Shown here in pieces: positions 47,601-55,189 of a stretch of DNA of 64,000 nt. A program made the translations under genes and the position numbers. Each line of letters starts with the position of its first letter. Position 1 is the first letter of the stretch. The notes under the pieces are model-generated. The model had not been told where the DNA came from. It ran no database searches and worked only from the letters and a program-made list of their open reading frames with translations. The stretch spans positions 930,001 to 994,000 of the forward strand of contig NZ_JBFEFL010000001.1 of the NCBI RefSeq assembly GCF_040717445.1. The letters run 5' to 3'. This stretch comes from Qipengyuania sp. JC766. Lineage in GTDB: Bacteria; Pseudomonadota; Alphaproteobacteria; Sphingomonadales; Sphingomonadaceae.

Positions 47601-47652
47601 CACCAGCGGACCGCCCCGCACGTTGAAGCTGTCGGCCGGCTTCGACTTCTAA
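44623..47652 (+). CDS. TonB-dependent receptor, Oar-like with carboxypeptidase-regulatory domain
   Basis: The 1009-residue outer-membrane protein has a signal peptide (ending PVAAQE), a small N-terminal beta-sandwich (LRGRISGGATEVTAVNV ... SDGRYNFAVLAAGEYRL) typical of Oar-like receptors, a plug domain (NNRNFLAFADLAPGVSFE, VYIDGVGQKDYVL, SGSNEFHGTAF) and a beta barrel ending LKLSAGFDF with a terminal aromatic residue. The TonB box is not obvious. It probably imports the glycan or oligosaccharides attacked by the neighbouring enzymes. GGGGAGAG precedes the ATG at 44623. Confidence 0.92.
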   Translation: MGFSRTTRSSVAGRLASALVLGSTASALAIGFATPVAAQEVNASLRGRISGGATEVTAVNVDTGARRTVSVGSDGRYNFAVLAAGEYRLDVTTSRGVLPTDVFELFVAQNAILDFDVAELLAAQAADTTTPDIAAGDNVILVTGQRIRSLEGGEVGANISEREIETLPQNNRNFLAFADLAPGVSFENPDGQSRIQGGGQNSRTVNVYIDGVGQKDYVLKNGITGQDSSQGNPFPQLAVGEYRVISSNYKAEFDQVSSVAITAGTKSGSNEFHGTAFVDYTDTDMRALTPLEKFGGREKAETKDLQFGGALGGPIIKDTLFFFGTYEGKRRRLPVVIEPGANFPVSFFPTEFQDLFGPTQQEFNEDLFFGKLTLQATDRDLFEITGKYRNESGIFLGNGSSAVETASSQDVDEKRGLFRWVHSGDNFVNDFKATYESAFWSPRPQEFTPGQIYTFGGVSPVTGQNLVRPQILRIGGSPNFQDKGQEGYSVQNDFTWTGLDNHTIKAGVKSKWVRLDRVEQNFFNPQYSYNVNLVPGEFNTTIPYRVQFGAGTGQGTPSVISNNWQFGVYIQDDWIVNDRLTLNFGIRWDYEETPSYLDFVTPADVVAAVSEENYPNIYQPGVEYDINDYITDGTQREAFLGAFQPRLGFSYQFLDQGKLTLFGGYGRSYDRNQFDFIAQEVSINAYSTREFNFITGDPNNTCNPSPTCVPFDPIYLTEEGRQLLLDNAGVGAGRSIRLINNDLKVPYSDQFSLGLRSDLTSLFNVEVGYRHIKSRDGFAYLLGNRREDGSFFTPPPATPGSPFGFAPPGWGSIIIGTNGLKTDEDAVHFKFVKRYTQQSPWNLSATYTYTDGTENRAFGEYFSFDFPTLDDYTVKTSSGLRKHRLVIAGAVDLPTETTLSGKFLISSPAYLNSFVRTPGGNPPVEVVTVETEGNGDRWGFRQLDFAVTQNIPLNFLSDRTRVYVRADLINALNDRNYNSFNGVTGLRNPNSFSTSGPPRTLKLSAGFDF

Positions 47653-47665
47653 TCCTTTCTCCCAT

Positions 47666-47702
47666 GGGCGCGGTGGACAGTGGTCTACCGCGCCCCTTTT
47701 TT
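47666..47702 (+). terminator. Intrinsic terminator after the TonB receptor
   Basis: GGGCGCGGT at 47666-47674 pairs perfectly with ACCGCGCCC at 47687-47695; the loop is 12 bases. A T run at 47697-47702 follows. It ends only 14 bases before the next gene on the same strand. Confidence 0.88.
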
Positions 47703-47715
47703 ATATCGAGAGAGC

Positions 47716-49212
47716 ATGACCAGGACAGCGATCTTCGCCCTCGCCCCGGCCGCCCTGCTGGCAGGCTGCATGACATCGCCTGCCAGTCCCGGCACGGCTG
47801 CCGATCACACCGTCGAGCCTCTCGACCGGGCGGAATTTTCCGAAGATCTCAGCCAGCGCACGTTTCGCTATTTCTGGGAAACGACCGACACACAGCGCTG
47901 TCTCGCGCCCGATAGATGGCCGAGCAATCCGTTCTCATCCATCGCCGCCACCGGTTTCGCCCTCACCGCATACGGCATCGGTGCGGAACGCGGTTACGTG
48001 ACGCGGGAGGAAGCGGCCCGGCGCACGCGCGACTGCATGGAATTCTACTGGGAAGCGCCGCAGGGACCCGAAGTCAGCGGGACGGCCGGGCACAAGGGTT
48101 TCTTCTACCATTTCCTCAACAACGAGGACGGGACCCGGCGCGGGAATACCGAACTGTCCACCGTCGATACGGCGCTGCTCCTCGGCGGCATCCTTTTCGC
48201 GCAAAGCTATTTCGACCGTGACGATCCGGTCGAGGCGGAAATCCGCGATCTGGCGGAGCGGATCTATCGCCGCGTGGACTGGACCTTCGTCCAGCGCGAA
48301 AACAGCGCGATCCCGTCGGCGAACGGCGGCAGCGGCAAGGCCATCGTCATGGGCTGGTATCCCGAACGCGGCGATGGCGGCGATTTCGGCACGCACGACT
48401 GGGTCGGCTACAACGAGGGCATGCTGGTCTACATCCTGGCCGCGGGGTCACCGACCCATCCGGTCGGCAAGGAAGCCTGGGATACCGGCTGGGCCGCCCG
48501 TCTCGAAGAGGACTGGGGCTCGTTCTACGGCTACGAGCACCTCCAGTTCGAGCCGCTGTTCGGCCACCAGTACAGCCATGTCTGGGTCGATTTTCGCGGC
48601 ATCCGCGACGAGTTCATGCGTGGCAAGGGTATCGACTATTTCGAGAACAGCCGCCGCGCGACCCTGAGCCAGCGGGCTTACGGCGCCGACAATCCGAACA
48701 GGTGGGTCGGATATTCGGGGGATGTCTGGGGCTGGACTGCATCGGACGGTCCGACTGCCGCGGCAAACGGCCGGGAGGTGAACGGCACGCCGCGCACCTT
48801 CATGGGCTATTCTGCGCGCGGCGCGAGCGCGATCCGAGTGGTGGACGACGGCACCATCGTGCCCACCGCGGCCGGAGGATCGATCCCCTTCGCTCCCGAG
48901 GCGACCATCCCGGCACTCATGAACATGCGCGCTGCCTACGGGCACAGGCTCTATACCCGCTACGGGTTCAAGGATGCCTTCAATCCCAGCTACACCTTCG
49001 TCAACGCCGGCAGCCGCAGCGGCACTGTCGATCCAACCACGGGCTGGGTCGCAAGCGACCATCTGGGCATCGACCAGGGCCCCATCCTCGCCATGATGGA
49101 AAACCATCGCAGCGGGCTCGTATGGGAGACGATGCGGAAAAACCCCCACGTCCGCCGCGGGCTCGAACGGCTCGGCTTCACCGGCGGCTGGCTGGAGGAA
49201 GAGGCCGAGTGA
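47716..49212 (+). CDS. Glucoamylase-like (PF10091-type, GH144-related) lipoprotein
   Basis: The 498-residue lipoprotein (LLAGC lipobox near residue 18) has the recognisable family segments TFRYFWETTD, SSIAATGFALTAYGIG, GHKGFFYHFLNN, ELSTVDTALLLGGIL, WVGYNEGMLVYILA, FGHQYSHVWVDFRGIRDEF and YFENSRRATLSQRAYG. As far as I know this family includes the endo-beta-1,2-glucanases of GH144 and similar proteins of unknown specificity; I therefore do not assign the substrate. The receptor gene precedes it but a strong terminator intervenes, so expression would need readthrough or an own promoter. Confidence 0.82.
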   Translation: MTRTAIFALAPAALLAGCMTSPASPGTAADHTVEPLDRAEFSEDLSQRTFRYFWETTDTQRCLAPDRWPSNPFSSIAATGFALTAYGIGAERGYVTREEAARRTRDCMEFYWEAPQGPEVSGTAGHKGFFYHFLNNEDGTRRGNTELSTVDTALLLGGILFAQSYFDRDDPVEAEIRDLAERIYRRVDWTFVQRENSAIPSANGGSGKAIVMGWYPERGDGGDFGTHDWVGYNEGMLVYILAAGSPTHPVGKEAWDTGWAARLEEDWGSFYGYEHLQFEPLFGHQYSHVWVDFRGIRDEFMRGKGIDYFENSRRATLSQRAYGADNPNRWVGYSGDVWGWTASDGPTAAANGREVNGTPRTFMGYSARGASAIRVVDDGTIVPTAAGGSIPFAPEATIPALMNMRAAYGHRLYTRYGFKDAFNPSYTFVNAGSRSGTVDPTTGWVASDHLGIDQGPILAMMENHRSGLVWETMRKNPHVRRGLERLGFTGGWLEEEAE

Positions 49213-49219
49213 TTCGGCC

Positions 49220-50086
49220 TCAGTCCTCGATGAGCAGATCCACCAGCACGGGGTAGTGATCCGAGGGCAGACGCCCGCCCCAGTGCTGCGTCAGAACCGC
49301 GTATGATGCGACCGAGACGCCCGGCGACACGAAGACGTGGTCGATCGGCTGCTCCGCGTTGCGCGCGATATCGAACCCGGAGAACGTGCCGGTCGGTCCG
49401 TAAGGCGCCCTTTTGCTGGCACCCCGCGTATCGACGAGGCCGAATTGCGCGTCCGAAATCACGGCGTAGGGCTCGGATCCGGGAGCCGAATTGAGGTCTC
49501 CCATCACGATGACCGGTATGCCGGCGGCGATACTGGCGCTGGCCCATTCGCCGATAAGGCGGGCGGATTCTGCCCTCGCCCGTTCGCCGACATGGTCGAA
49601 ATGGGTGTTGAGAACTCTCAACTGTTGTCCGCTCCTGCGATCCTGCACTTCGGCCCAAGTCGCGATGCGGGGCAAGGCGGCGTCCCATCCGGTCGACGGT
49701 TTTCCGGGCGTTTCGGACAGCCAGAACGTGCCGCTGTCGAGCAACGCGTAGCGGGTCCGGTCTATGAAAAGCGGCGAGAATTCGCCGCCCGCCACCCCAT
49801 CGTCGCGCCCTACCCCCACGACGTCATACTGCGGGAGGGCAGCTTCGAGGTACTGCTTCTGGCTCAAAAGGACTTCCTGCATGCCCAGCAAATGCGGTCG
49901 TTCATGGCTGATCAGGGCCGCGACCATTTCCTTGCGGTGGGGCCAGGCGTTGGGGCCATCCGACTGGGTGTCGAGACGAATGTTGAAGGTCATGGCCCGA
50001 ACGGGTTCCGGGGTGGCGGTCGGCGCCGGCGTGTGGACGCAGGCGGCCAGAGCCAGCAGAAAGAGCAGCGAGAACAGTCTTTTCAT
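49220..50086 (-). CDS. Endonuclease/exonuclease/phosphatase-fold lipoprotein
   Basis: The 288-residue protein has a lipobox LAAC and a full EEP domain: RAMTFNIRLD, GMQEVLLSQKQYL, RVLNTHFDHVGE, IVMGDLNSAPGSEPY and LPSDHYPVLVDL, which supply the metal and catalytic His/Asp residues. Such proteins can be DNases or phosphodiesterases; extracellular ones in carbohydrate loci are often annotated as metal-dependent hydrolases of unknown substrate. It is 3 bases downstream of the esterase gene and thus in its operon. Confidence 0.87.
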   Translation of the reverse strand: MKRLFSLLFLLALAACVHTPAPTATPEPVRAMTFNIRLDTQSDGPNAWPHRKEMVAALISHERPHLLGMQEVLLSQKQYLEAALPQYDVVGVGRDDGVAGGEFSPLFIDRTRYALLDSGTFWLSETPGKPSTGWDAALPRIATWAEVQDRRSGQQLRVLNTHFDHVGERARAESARLIGEWASASIAAGIPVIVMGDLNSAPGSEPYAVISDAQFGLVDTRGASKRAPYGPTGTFSGFDIARNAEQPIDHVFVSPGVSVASYAVLTQHWGGRLPSDHYPVLVDLLIED

Positions 50087-50089
50087 CGC

Positions 50090-50881
50090 CTATTTCTCCC
50101 CGATTTCGGACATTTTCCGGTGCTTCAGGAGCCAGAGGTAGAGGGCGGGATCGGCGTAGGCGGGGTCCCAGGAGTTGTGGCCAAGGTCGGGGTAGATGGT
50201 CAGGCGGCTCCGGCGGCCGCCGCAGGCGCGGATCGCGCGCGACATGGCGAAACTGCCTTCCGGCACGACCACGTCGTCCCGGTCTCCGTGAAAGGCCCAG
50301 ACCGGTATTTCCGTGAGATTGCAGGCGGTTGCCTCATCCCCGCGGCCGGCGACCGGGGCGATGGCGGCGAACAGGCCGGGCTCCTGCGCGGCCCAGCGCC
50401 AGGTGGCATGCCCGCCCCTGCTGAGCCCGGTGAGGTAGATCCGGTCCGGGTCGACAGGGTGCGATTGAAGCGCTCGATCCAGTATCGCACGCAGTTTTTC
50501 GATGTTCCAATCCTCGTCCGACGGCAGCAGCGGCGAAATCAGGATGAAGGGAAAGTCCGGATCGGCATCCGCCACCTTGGGAGGACCATGCACTTTCACC
50601 CGCGCCACGTCCGATCCGCGCTCTCCGGAGCCGTGAAGGAAGATCATCAGCGGCCACAGCTTGCGGTCCTCCGGATCCTGCGCGGCGAGTGCGCGGGGGA
50701 CATGCAGCTGCCACTCATAGCCGCCCTCTTCCACCGGTGCCTGGGGGAACTGGCCCGCCACCAGGGGCGCGTCCGGCGCGGGGTTCGCGGAAGCCGATGT
50801 CATGCCCGCACAGCCCGCGATTGCCAGGGCCAGCGGCGCGAGGATTGCCAGCCGGACGGGCCGGCGGGAAAGCGTGGGCAT
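50090..50881 (-). CDS. Alpha/beta-hydrolase esterase lipoprotein
   Basis: The 263-residue lipoprotein (lipobox IAGC) has an alpha/beta-hydrolase core: PLMIFLHGSGERG, the nucleophile elbow TGLSRGGHATW, the Asp in FHGDRDDVVVP and the His in LGHNSWDPAY. This is like PHB-depolymerase/feruloyl-esterase-type carbohydrate esterases. It would remove ester groups from the glycan. I start at the ATG at 50881; the frame is open to 50920. A palindromic operator lies 21 bases upstream, and the EEP gene follows 3 bases after the stop. Confidence 0.87.
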   Translation of the reverse strand: MPTLSRRPVRLAILAPLALAIAGCAGMTSASANPAPDAPLVAGQFPQAPVEEGGYEWQLHVPRALAAQDPEDRKLWPLMIFLHGSGERGSDVARVKVHGPPKVADADPDFPFILISPLLPSDEDWNIEKLRAILDRALQSHPVDPDRIYLTGLSRGGHATWRWAAQEPGLFAAIAPVAGRGDEATACNLTEIPVWAFHGDRDDVVVPEGSFAMSRAIRACGGRRSRLTIYPDLGHNSWDPAYADPALYLWLLKHRKMSEIGEK

Positions 50882-50901
50882 GGGCGGGCGTCCTTCATGA
50901 A

Positions 50902-50915
50902 AGTAACCGGTTACA
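50902..50915. promoter_or_regulatory. Palindromic LacI-type operator 3 (esterase promoter region)
   Basis: AGTAACCGGTTACA contains the perfect 12-base palindrome GTAACCGGTTAC and has one mismatch from the shared 14-mer. It lies between the end of the LacI-family gene (50979) and the esterase start (50881), 21 bases before the latter, so a bound regulator would sit near the transcription start. Confidence 0.65.
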
Positions 50916-50978
50916 TGCATACTCGCAGAGCGTCGCGTGCTGGCAAGGACTTTCTCCCCTGTGCGAACCTGTGCGGAG

Positions 50979-51971
50979 CTATCCGACGGTGGAGCTGCGG
51001 ATCGCCAGCGTGGGCGGAATGATCAGCGAATCCTCCGCCCCGATCTCTTCGCCCTTCAGCATGCGCAACACCATCAGCGCGGCGGCGGAGCCGAGCCGGG
51101 TGATGTCGGAATGCACCGTCGTCAGCTGCGGCGTGACGTAGCGCGCCAGCGGGATGTCGTCGAAGCCGGCGACCAGCAGGTCCTTGCCCGGCTCCACCCC
51201 CTGCTCGCGCAGTTCGGCCATCAGGTCGATCGCCATCAGGTCGTTGCCGGCAAAGACCGCGTCGAACCGGATCTTGTCGCTCAGCAGCAGCCGCGCGGCG
51301 TGCCGCCCCGCATCCTCACGGAAGGTGCCGGGAATGACGTAGGGCTGCGTCTCGCCCAGTCTTTCGCGCAGGCTGTCGCGATAGCCGCGCTGGCGTTCGC
51401 CCGCATCGCGGTTGCTGGACGGCCCGCCGATATGGACGATGCGGCGCGCGCCGCAGTCGATCAGGTGGTCGGTCACCATCCGCGCGCCCGCGTAATTGTC
51501 CACCGTGACGTAGGGAAAGCCCTTGGCGCTGCCATGGGCGTTGAGGAGCACGGTGGGAATGTCCTTGGCCAGCGCCTCGTCCATCGCGTCGGCGCTGGAA
51601 TTGGGCGGCATGACCAGCAGGCCGTCCACCCGCCCGCGCATCGCGCGGATCGCCTGCCCGGTTTCCTGCGCGCTGCCGTGCATATTGCCCAGCAGCAGCG
51701 TCTTGCCCGCGCCGTGGACCACCAGGTCGATGCCGCGAATGATTTCGGAAAAGAACTCGCCGAAAAGGTCCGGCAGGATCACGCCGATCGTGTCGGTCTT
51801 GCGCCGGGTGAGGCTGCGCGCGCCGCTGTGCGGCACGTAATTCAGTTCCGCCGCCTTCGCCTCGATCTTTTCGCGCGTGGCGCGCGTGACGTTGTCCATG
51901 CCGTTGAGGGCACGCGATGCGGTGGCGACGGATACGCCGGCCGCCTTGGCCACTTCCCGGATCGTTACCAT
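50979..51971 (-). CDS. LacI-family transcriptional regulator
   Basis: The 330-residue protein begins with the LacI helix-turn-helix and hinge: VTIREVAKAAGVSVATASRAL, NVTRATREKIEAKAAELNYVPH. The effector domain follows (TDTIGVILPDLFGEFFSEII, FAGNDLMAIDLMAELREQG, VAGFDDIPLARYVTPQLTTV). It should bind a palindromic operator, and the three AACCGGTT palindromes near its neighbours are natural candidates. The ligand is probably a sugar from the locus. There is no such palindrome in front of its own start, so autoregulation is not evident. Confidence 0.93.
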   Translation of the reverse strand: MVTIREVAKAAGVSVATASRALNGMDNVTRATREKIEAKAAELNYVPHSGARSLTRRKTDTIGVILPDLFGEFFSEIIRGIDLVVHGAGKTLLLGNMHGSAQETGQAIRAMRGRVDGLLVMPPNSSADAMDEALAKDIPTVLLNAHGSAKGFPYVTVDNYAGARMVTDHLIDCGARRIVHIGGPSSNRDAGERQRGYRDSLRERLGETQPYVIPGTFREDAGRHAARLLLSDKIRFDAVFAGNDLMAIDLMAELREQGVEPGKDLLVAGFDDIPLARYVTPQLTTVHSDITRLGSAAALMVLRMLKGEEIGAEDSLIIPPTLAIRSSTVG

Positions 51972-52054
51972 TGTCCCCTCATCCCAGTCGTTTAGCCCCT
52001 TTCCCGCCCGCCGACAAACATTTCACAGTATCGCGAATGCCCTTCGGCAGCGGG

Positions 52055-53275
52055 TTAGAACCGCCGGATGCTGGCGAGGATCAGGCTGGACAATGCCAGC
52101 AGCACCGCGAGGAGGACGAACAGGCCCCTGAAGCCGAATGCCGGTATCAGGGCCAGCACGATCCACGGCATGACCAGCGACGGCACCGTATTGGTGAGGT
52201 TGAAGATGCCGAGGTCCCGCCCGCGCCGGCTGGGCCGCGGCAGGACGCGCAGCGTCTGACCGGCATGGAGCGAGAGGAACACGCCCGCCGTCAGGCCGAA
52301 CAGGACGTAACCGGCAATGCCGCCGGCAACGCCCGGAGCGACCGCCAGGATCAGGATGCCGATCGCGGACAGCGCAGTCGCCACGGTCAGCGGCAGGCGC
52401 GGACGCCCCGCCCTGTCCGACCAGCGCCCGACCACCAGCGATACCGGGACGGAAGCGAACAGCACGATCGTGAAGATGCGCGCCGTGTCGTTTTCCGTGA
52501 AGGCGGGATCGAGGCTGCTGAACCACAGGAACAGGAAGGCGAACAGGGTGGCTTCCGGGATCTGGACCAACAGGCGGGCGACCCACATGCGCGCCACGGG
52601 ATAGCCCTTGTCAGCCGGATCGGTGTCCACGACCAGCACTCCGCCCGCTTCGACTGTTGCGGGTTCCATCAGCTGCGGCATGGGCCGGGGACGGCCGAAG
52701 ACCACCAGCGGCAGGATCATCGCCGCGACCAGCAGGGCGTTGAGGACCAGTCGCGTGTCCGCATCCGCCAGCCCCGGCAGCGTGATCAGCGCACCCACCA
52801 GCGCGCCGGTGGCGGGCGCGACGGACAGCAGGCCGCCCAGCGTGCCCTTTTGCGCATCGGGCACGTAATCCCCGCCCATCGCCATGAGCGGGCCTAGCAT
52901 CATGTTGAGCGCGGCCTGCCATGCGGCGATCAGGACCAGCAGCATCGGCACCGTGGTCACCCGGTTCATCATGCACAGCAGGATGCCCGACAGGACCAGC
53001 CCCGCCACAATCCAGCCCCGCCGGTTGCGCGTCCGGTCGCTGAGCCAGCCGAAGCCGATATTGGCAAGGCTGGCCGAAACCGCGCCGACGAAGGCGGCAT
53101 AGGACAGGACTTCCAGGCTTTGCACGTCCCAGACCTCGCGCGCGCGCAGGGGCAGCAGCAGGGTCAGGAACGGGGCGTAGGAAGCGGACGCGCCGGCCGA
53201 TGCCAGTGCGTAGAGCAACAGGAAACGCCGGGTCTGCAGCGCGCCCGTATCGGACTGGGTCAGGGAACGGGCCAT
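52055..53275 (-). CDS. MFS transporter
   Basis: The 406-residue inner-membrane protein has about twelve hydrophobic helices and the MFS loop-2/3 motif GWLSDRTRNRRGW, repeated after helix 8 as GRWSDRAGRPRLP. A charged central loop lies between the halves (PQLMEPATVEAGG ... DPADKGY). It is related to the sugar-efflux-like MFS group, but direction and substrate cannot be told. It lies 83 bases upstream of the LacI gene on the same strand, so it could import the products of the glycan locus. Confidence 0.87.
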   Translation of the reverse strand: MARSLTQSDTGALQTRRFLLLYALASAGASASYAPFLTLLLPLRAREVWDVQSLEVLSYAAFVGAVSASLANIGFGWLSDRTRNRRGWIVAGLVLSGILLCMMNRVTTVPMLLVLIAAWQAALNMMLGPLMAMGGDYVPDAQKGTLGGLLSVAPATGALVGALITLPGLADADTRLVLNALLVAAMILPLVVFGRPRPMPQLMEPATVEAGGVLVVDTDPADKGYPVARMWVARLLVQIPEATLFAFLFLWFSSLDPAFTENDTARIFTIVLFASVPVSLVVGRWSDRAGRPRLPLTVATALSAIGILILAVAPGVAGGIAGYVLFGLTAGVFLSLHAGQTLRVLPRPSRRGRDLGIFNLTNTVPSLVMPWIVLALIPAFGFRGLFVLLAVLLALSSLILASIRRF

Positions 53276-53327
53276 GCCGCACCGTCCGTATTGCGCCGCG
53301 CGATCATCCCAAAGCCTTTTCGCGAAG

Positions 53328-54203
53328 TCAGCGGAAGACCACCGTGCGAATGCCGTTCAGGAACACGCGGCGTTCCGCCACCCAGCGCACCGCGCGCGCC
53401 AGCACTCGCGCTTCCACATCGCGCCCGATCCGCGCCAGGTCGCTTTCCGTGGCGCGGTGGTCCACCCGTTCGATGTCCTGTTCGATGATCGGTCCTTCGT
53501 CGAGGTCGCTGGTCACGAAATGGGCGGTTGCGCCGATCAGCTTGACACCGCGCTCATGCGCCTTCCCGTAAGGCCGGGCGCCCTTGAAGCTGGGCAGGAA
53601 GCTGTGATGGATATTGATGCACCGGCCCTCCAGCCGTTCGGTCAGGTCCGGCGACAGGATCTGCATGTAGCGGGCCAGCACCAGGTAATCGGCCCCGCTG
53701 GTCTCGAAAACGTCGAGTATCCGACCTTCCTGCGCCTGCTTGTCCGCGGGATCGACCGGCAGGTGATGATAGGGAACGCCGTGCCATTCGGTCAGCTGCC
53801 GCAGGCTGTCATGGTTCGAAACCACGCCCACGATGTCCACCGGGATGTTTCCTGTGTGCCAGCGATGGAGCAGGTCGTTGAGGCAGTGGCTGCCCTTCGA
53901 TACGGCGATCAACAGCCGGGGCCGGTGGTCGGACGCGACGATGGCCCATTCCATTCCGAAACCGGACGCGACCGTGGCGAAGCCTTCGCGCAGCCGGTTC
54001 GCGTCGGCGGGGAAATCCTCGCCCTCGGCGCGAAATTCGATCCGCAGGAAGAAACGGCCTGCGTCGAGATCGGCATATTGCTGGCTGTCGAGGATGAAGC
54101 CGCCGATCCCGGCGAGATAGCTGCTGACGGCCGACACGATGCCGACCCGGTCCCGGCAGGACAGGGTCAGGATAAAGGCGGGCCTGGCTTCGGACGCGGT
54201 CAT
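53328..54203 (-). CDS. purU: Formyltetrahydrofolate deformylase
   Basis: The 291-residue protein has an N-terminal ACT domain (LTLSCRDRVGIVSAVSSYL, residues about 8-85) and a formyltransferase-fold domain with VSNHDSLRQLTEW, LARYMQILSPDL, INIHHSFLPSFKGARPY and GATAHFVTSDLDEGPIIEQ, including the Asn-His-Asp catalytic set. It hydrolyses 10-formyl-THF to formate and THF. I start at the ATG at 54203. The next gene to the right is Ku on the opposite strand. Confidence 0.94.
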   Translation of the reverse strand: MTASEARPAFILTLSCRDRVGIVSAVSSYLAGIGGFILDSQQYADLDAGRFFLRIEFRAEGEDFPADANRLREGFATVASGFGMEWAIVASDHRPRLLIAVSKGSHCLNDLLHRWHTGNIPVDIVGVVSNHDSLRQLTEWHGVPYHHLPVDPADKQAQEGRILDVFETSGADYLVLARYMQILSPDLTERLEGRCINIHHSFLPSFKGARPYGKAHERGVKLIGATAHFVTSDLDEGPIIEQDIERVDHRATESDLARIGRDVEARVLARAVRWVAERRVFLNGIRTVVFR

Positions 54204-54355
54204 GCACCCGGTCATATCCGCGCATCCGGCCCGCGCCAAAGCCGTTTACCATTGGCGGGATGCGCCCGTCCCGTGCCGCGGCAAGGCACCCCATGCTTTG
54301 TGGATGCCGGAACACACCGGCGGGCACTGCGCTTTGGCAGGGAAGGGAACCGCAA

Positions 54356-55186
54356 ATGGCAGCACGCGCATACTGGCAGGGGCAGATCAGGCTGGCGCTC
54401 GTCTCGATCCCGGTCGAGATCTACACCGCCACGAAATCCGGGGCGAAGATCCGCTTCAACCAGATCCACGAACCGAGCGGCAAGCGCATCTCCTACGAAA
54501 AGGTCGTGCCCGGCATCGGCCCGGTGGACCGGGACGAGATCATCAAGGGCTACGAGATCTCCAAGGGCAATTACGTCCTGCTGGGAGAGGACGAGATCGA
54601 GGCGGTGAAGATCGAAAGCCGCAAGACGCTCGAACTGGTCCAGTTCGTCGACAGTTGCGAGATCGATCCGCTCTATTTCGAGAAGCCCTATTACGTCGCG
54701 CCCAAGGACGAGCTGGCGGAGGAAGCCTTCATCGTGCTGCGCGAAGCCTTGCGCAAATCGAAGAAGGTGGCGTTGGGTCAGTTGTCCGTGCGCGGGAGCG
54801 AGAAGCTGGTCGCGCTGAAACCGTGCGGGCGCGGCCTGCTGCTGGAAACGCTGCGCTATGCCGACGAGGTACGTGCGGGCCAATCCTTCTTTTCAGAGAT
54901 CGACGAGGCGAAGCCCAAGAAGGAATTGCTGGACCTCGCCAGCACGCTGATCGAACAGCGCAGCGCCCCGTTCGATGCGAGCGAGTTCGAGGATCGCTAT
55001 GTCGATGCGTTGCGCAAGCTGATCGACAAGAAGGCCAAGTCGAAGAGCAAGAAGGCGATTATCGAGGATGTCGACGATGGCGGTGGCGCGGAAGGATCGA
55101 ACGTCATCGACCTGATGGCCGCGCTGAAGAAATCGGTCGGCGACGAGAAGCCGAAATCGGGCTCGCGGCGCAAGAAGTCGGCCTGA
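54356..55186 (+). CDS. ku: Non-homologous end-joining protein Ku
   Basis: The 276-residue Ku protein starts MAARAYWQGQIRLALVSIPVE, then IRFNQIHEPSGKRI, KGYEISKGNYVLL, the dimer/ring region FVDSCEIDPLYFEKPYYVAP and a Lys-rich tail of about 40 residues. Bacterial Ku is a homodimer that encircles DNA ends and recruits LigD, whose gene starts 4 bases after the Ku stop. GGAAGGGA precedes the ATG at 54356. Upstream GGAAC at 54309 lacks a good -10 partner, so stress control is not certain. Confidence 0.95.
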   Translation: MAARAYWQGQIRLALVSIPVEIYTATKSGAKIRFNQIHEPSGKRISYEKVVPGIGPVDRDEIIKGYEISKGNYVLLGEDEIEAVKIESRKTLELVQFVDSCEIDPLYFEKPYYVAPKDELAEEAFIVLREALRKSKKVALGQLSVRGSEKLVALKPCGRGLLLETLRYADEVRAGQSFFSEIDEAKPKKELLDLASTLIEQRSAPFDASEFEDRYVDALRKLIDKKAKSKSKKAIIEDVDDGGGAEGSNVIDLMAALKKSVGDEKPKSGSRRKKSA

Positions 55187-55189
55187 CCC

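Noticed and set aside
54309-54334. EcfG-type promoter upstream of ku
   Set aside because: GGAAC is present, but the bases 16-17 further on read CGCT or GCTT, a poor -10.
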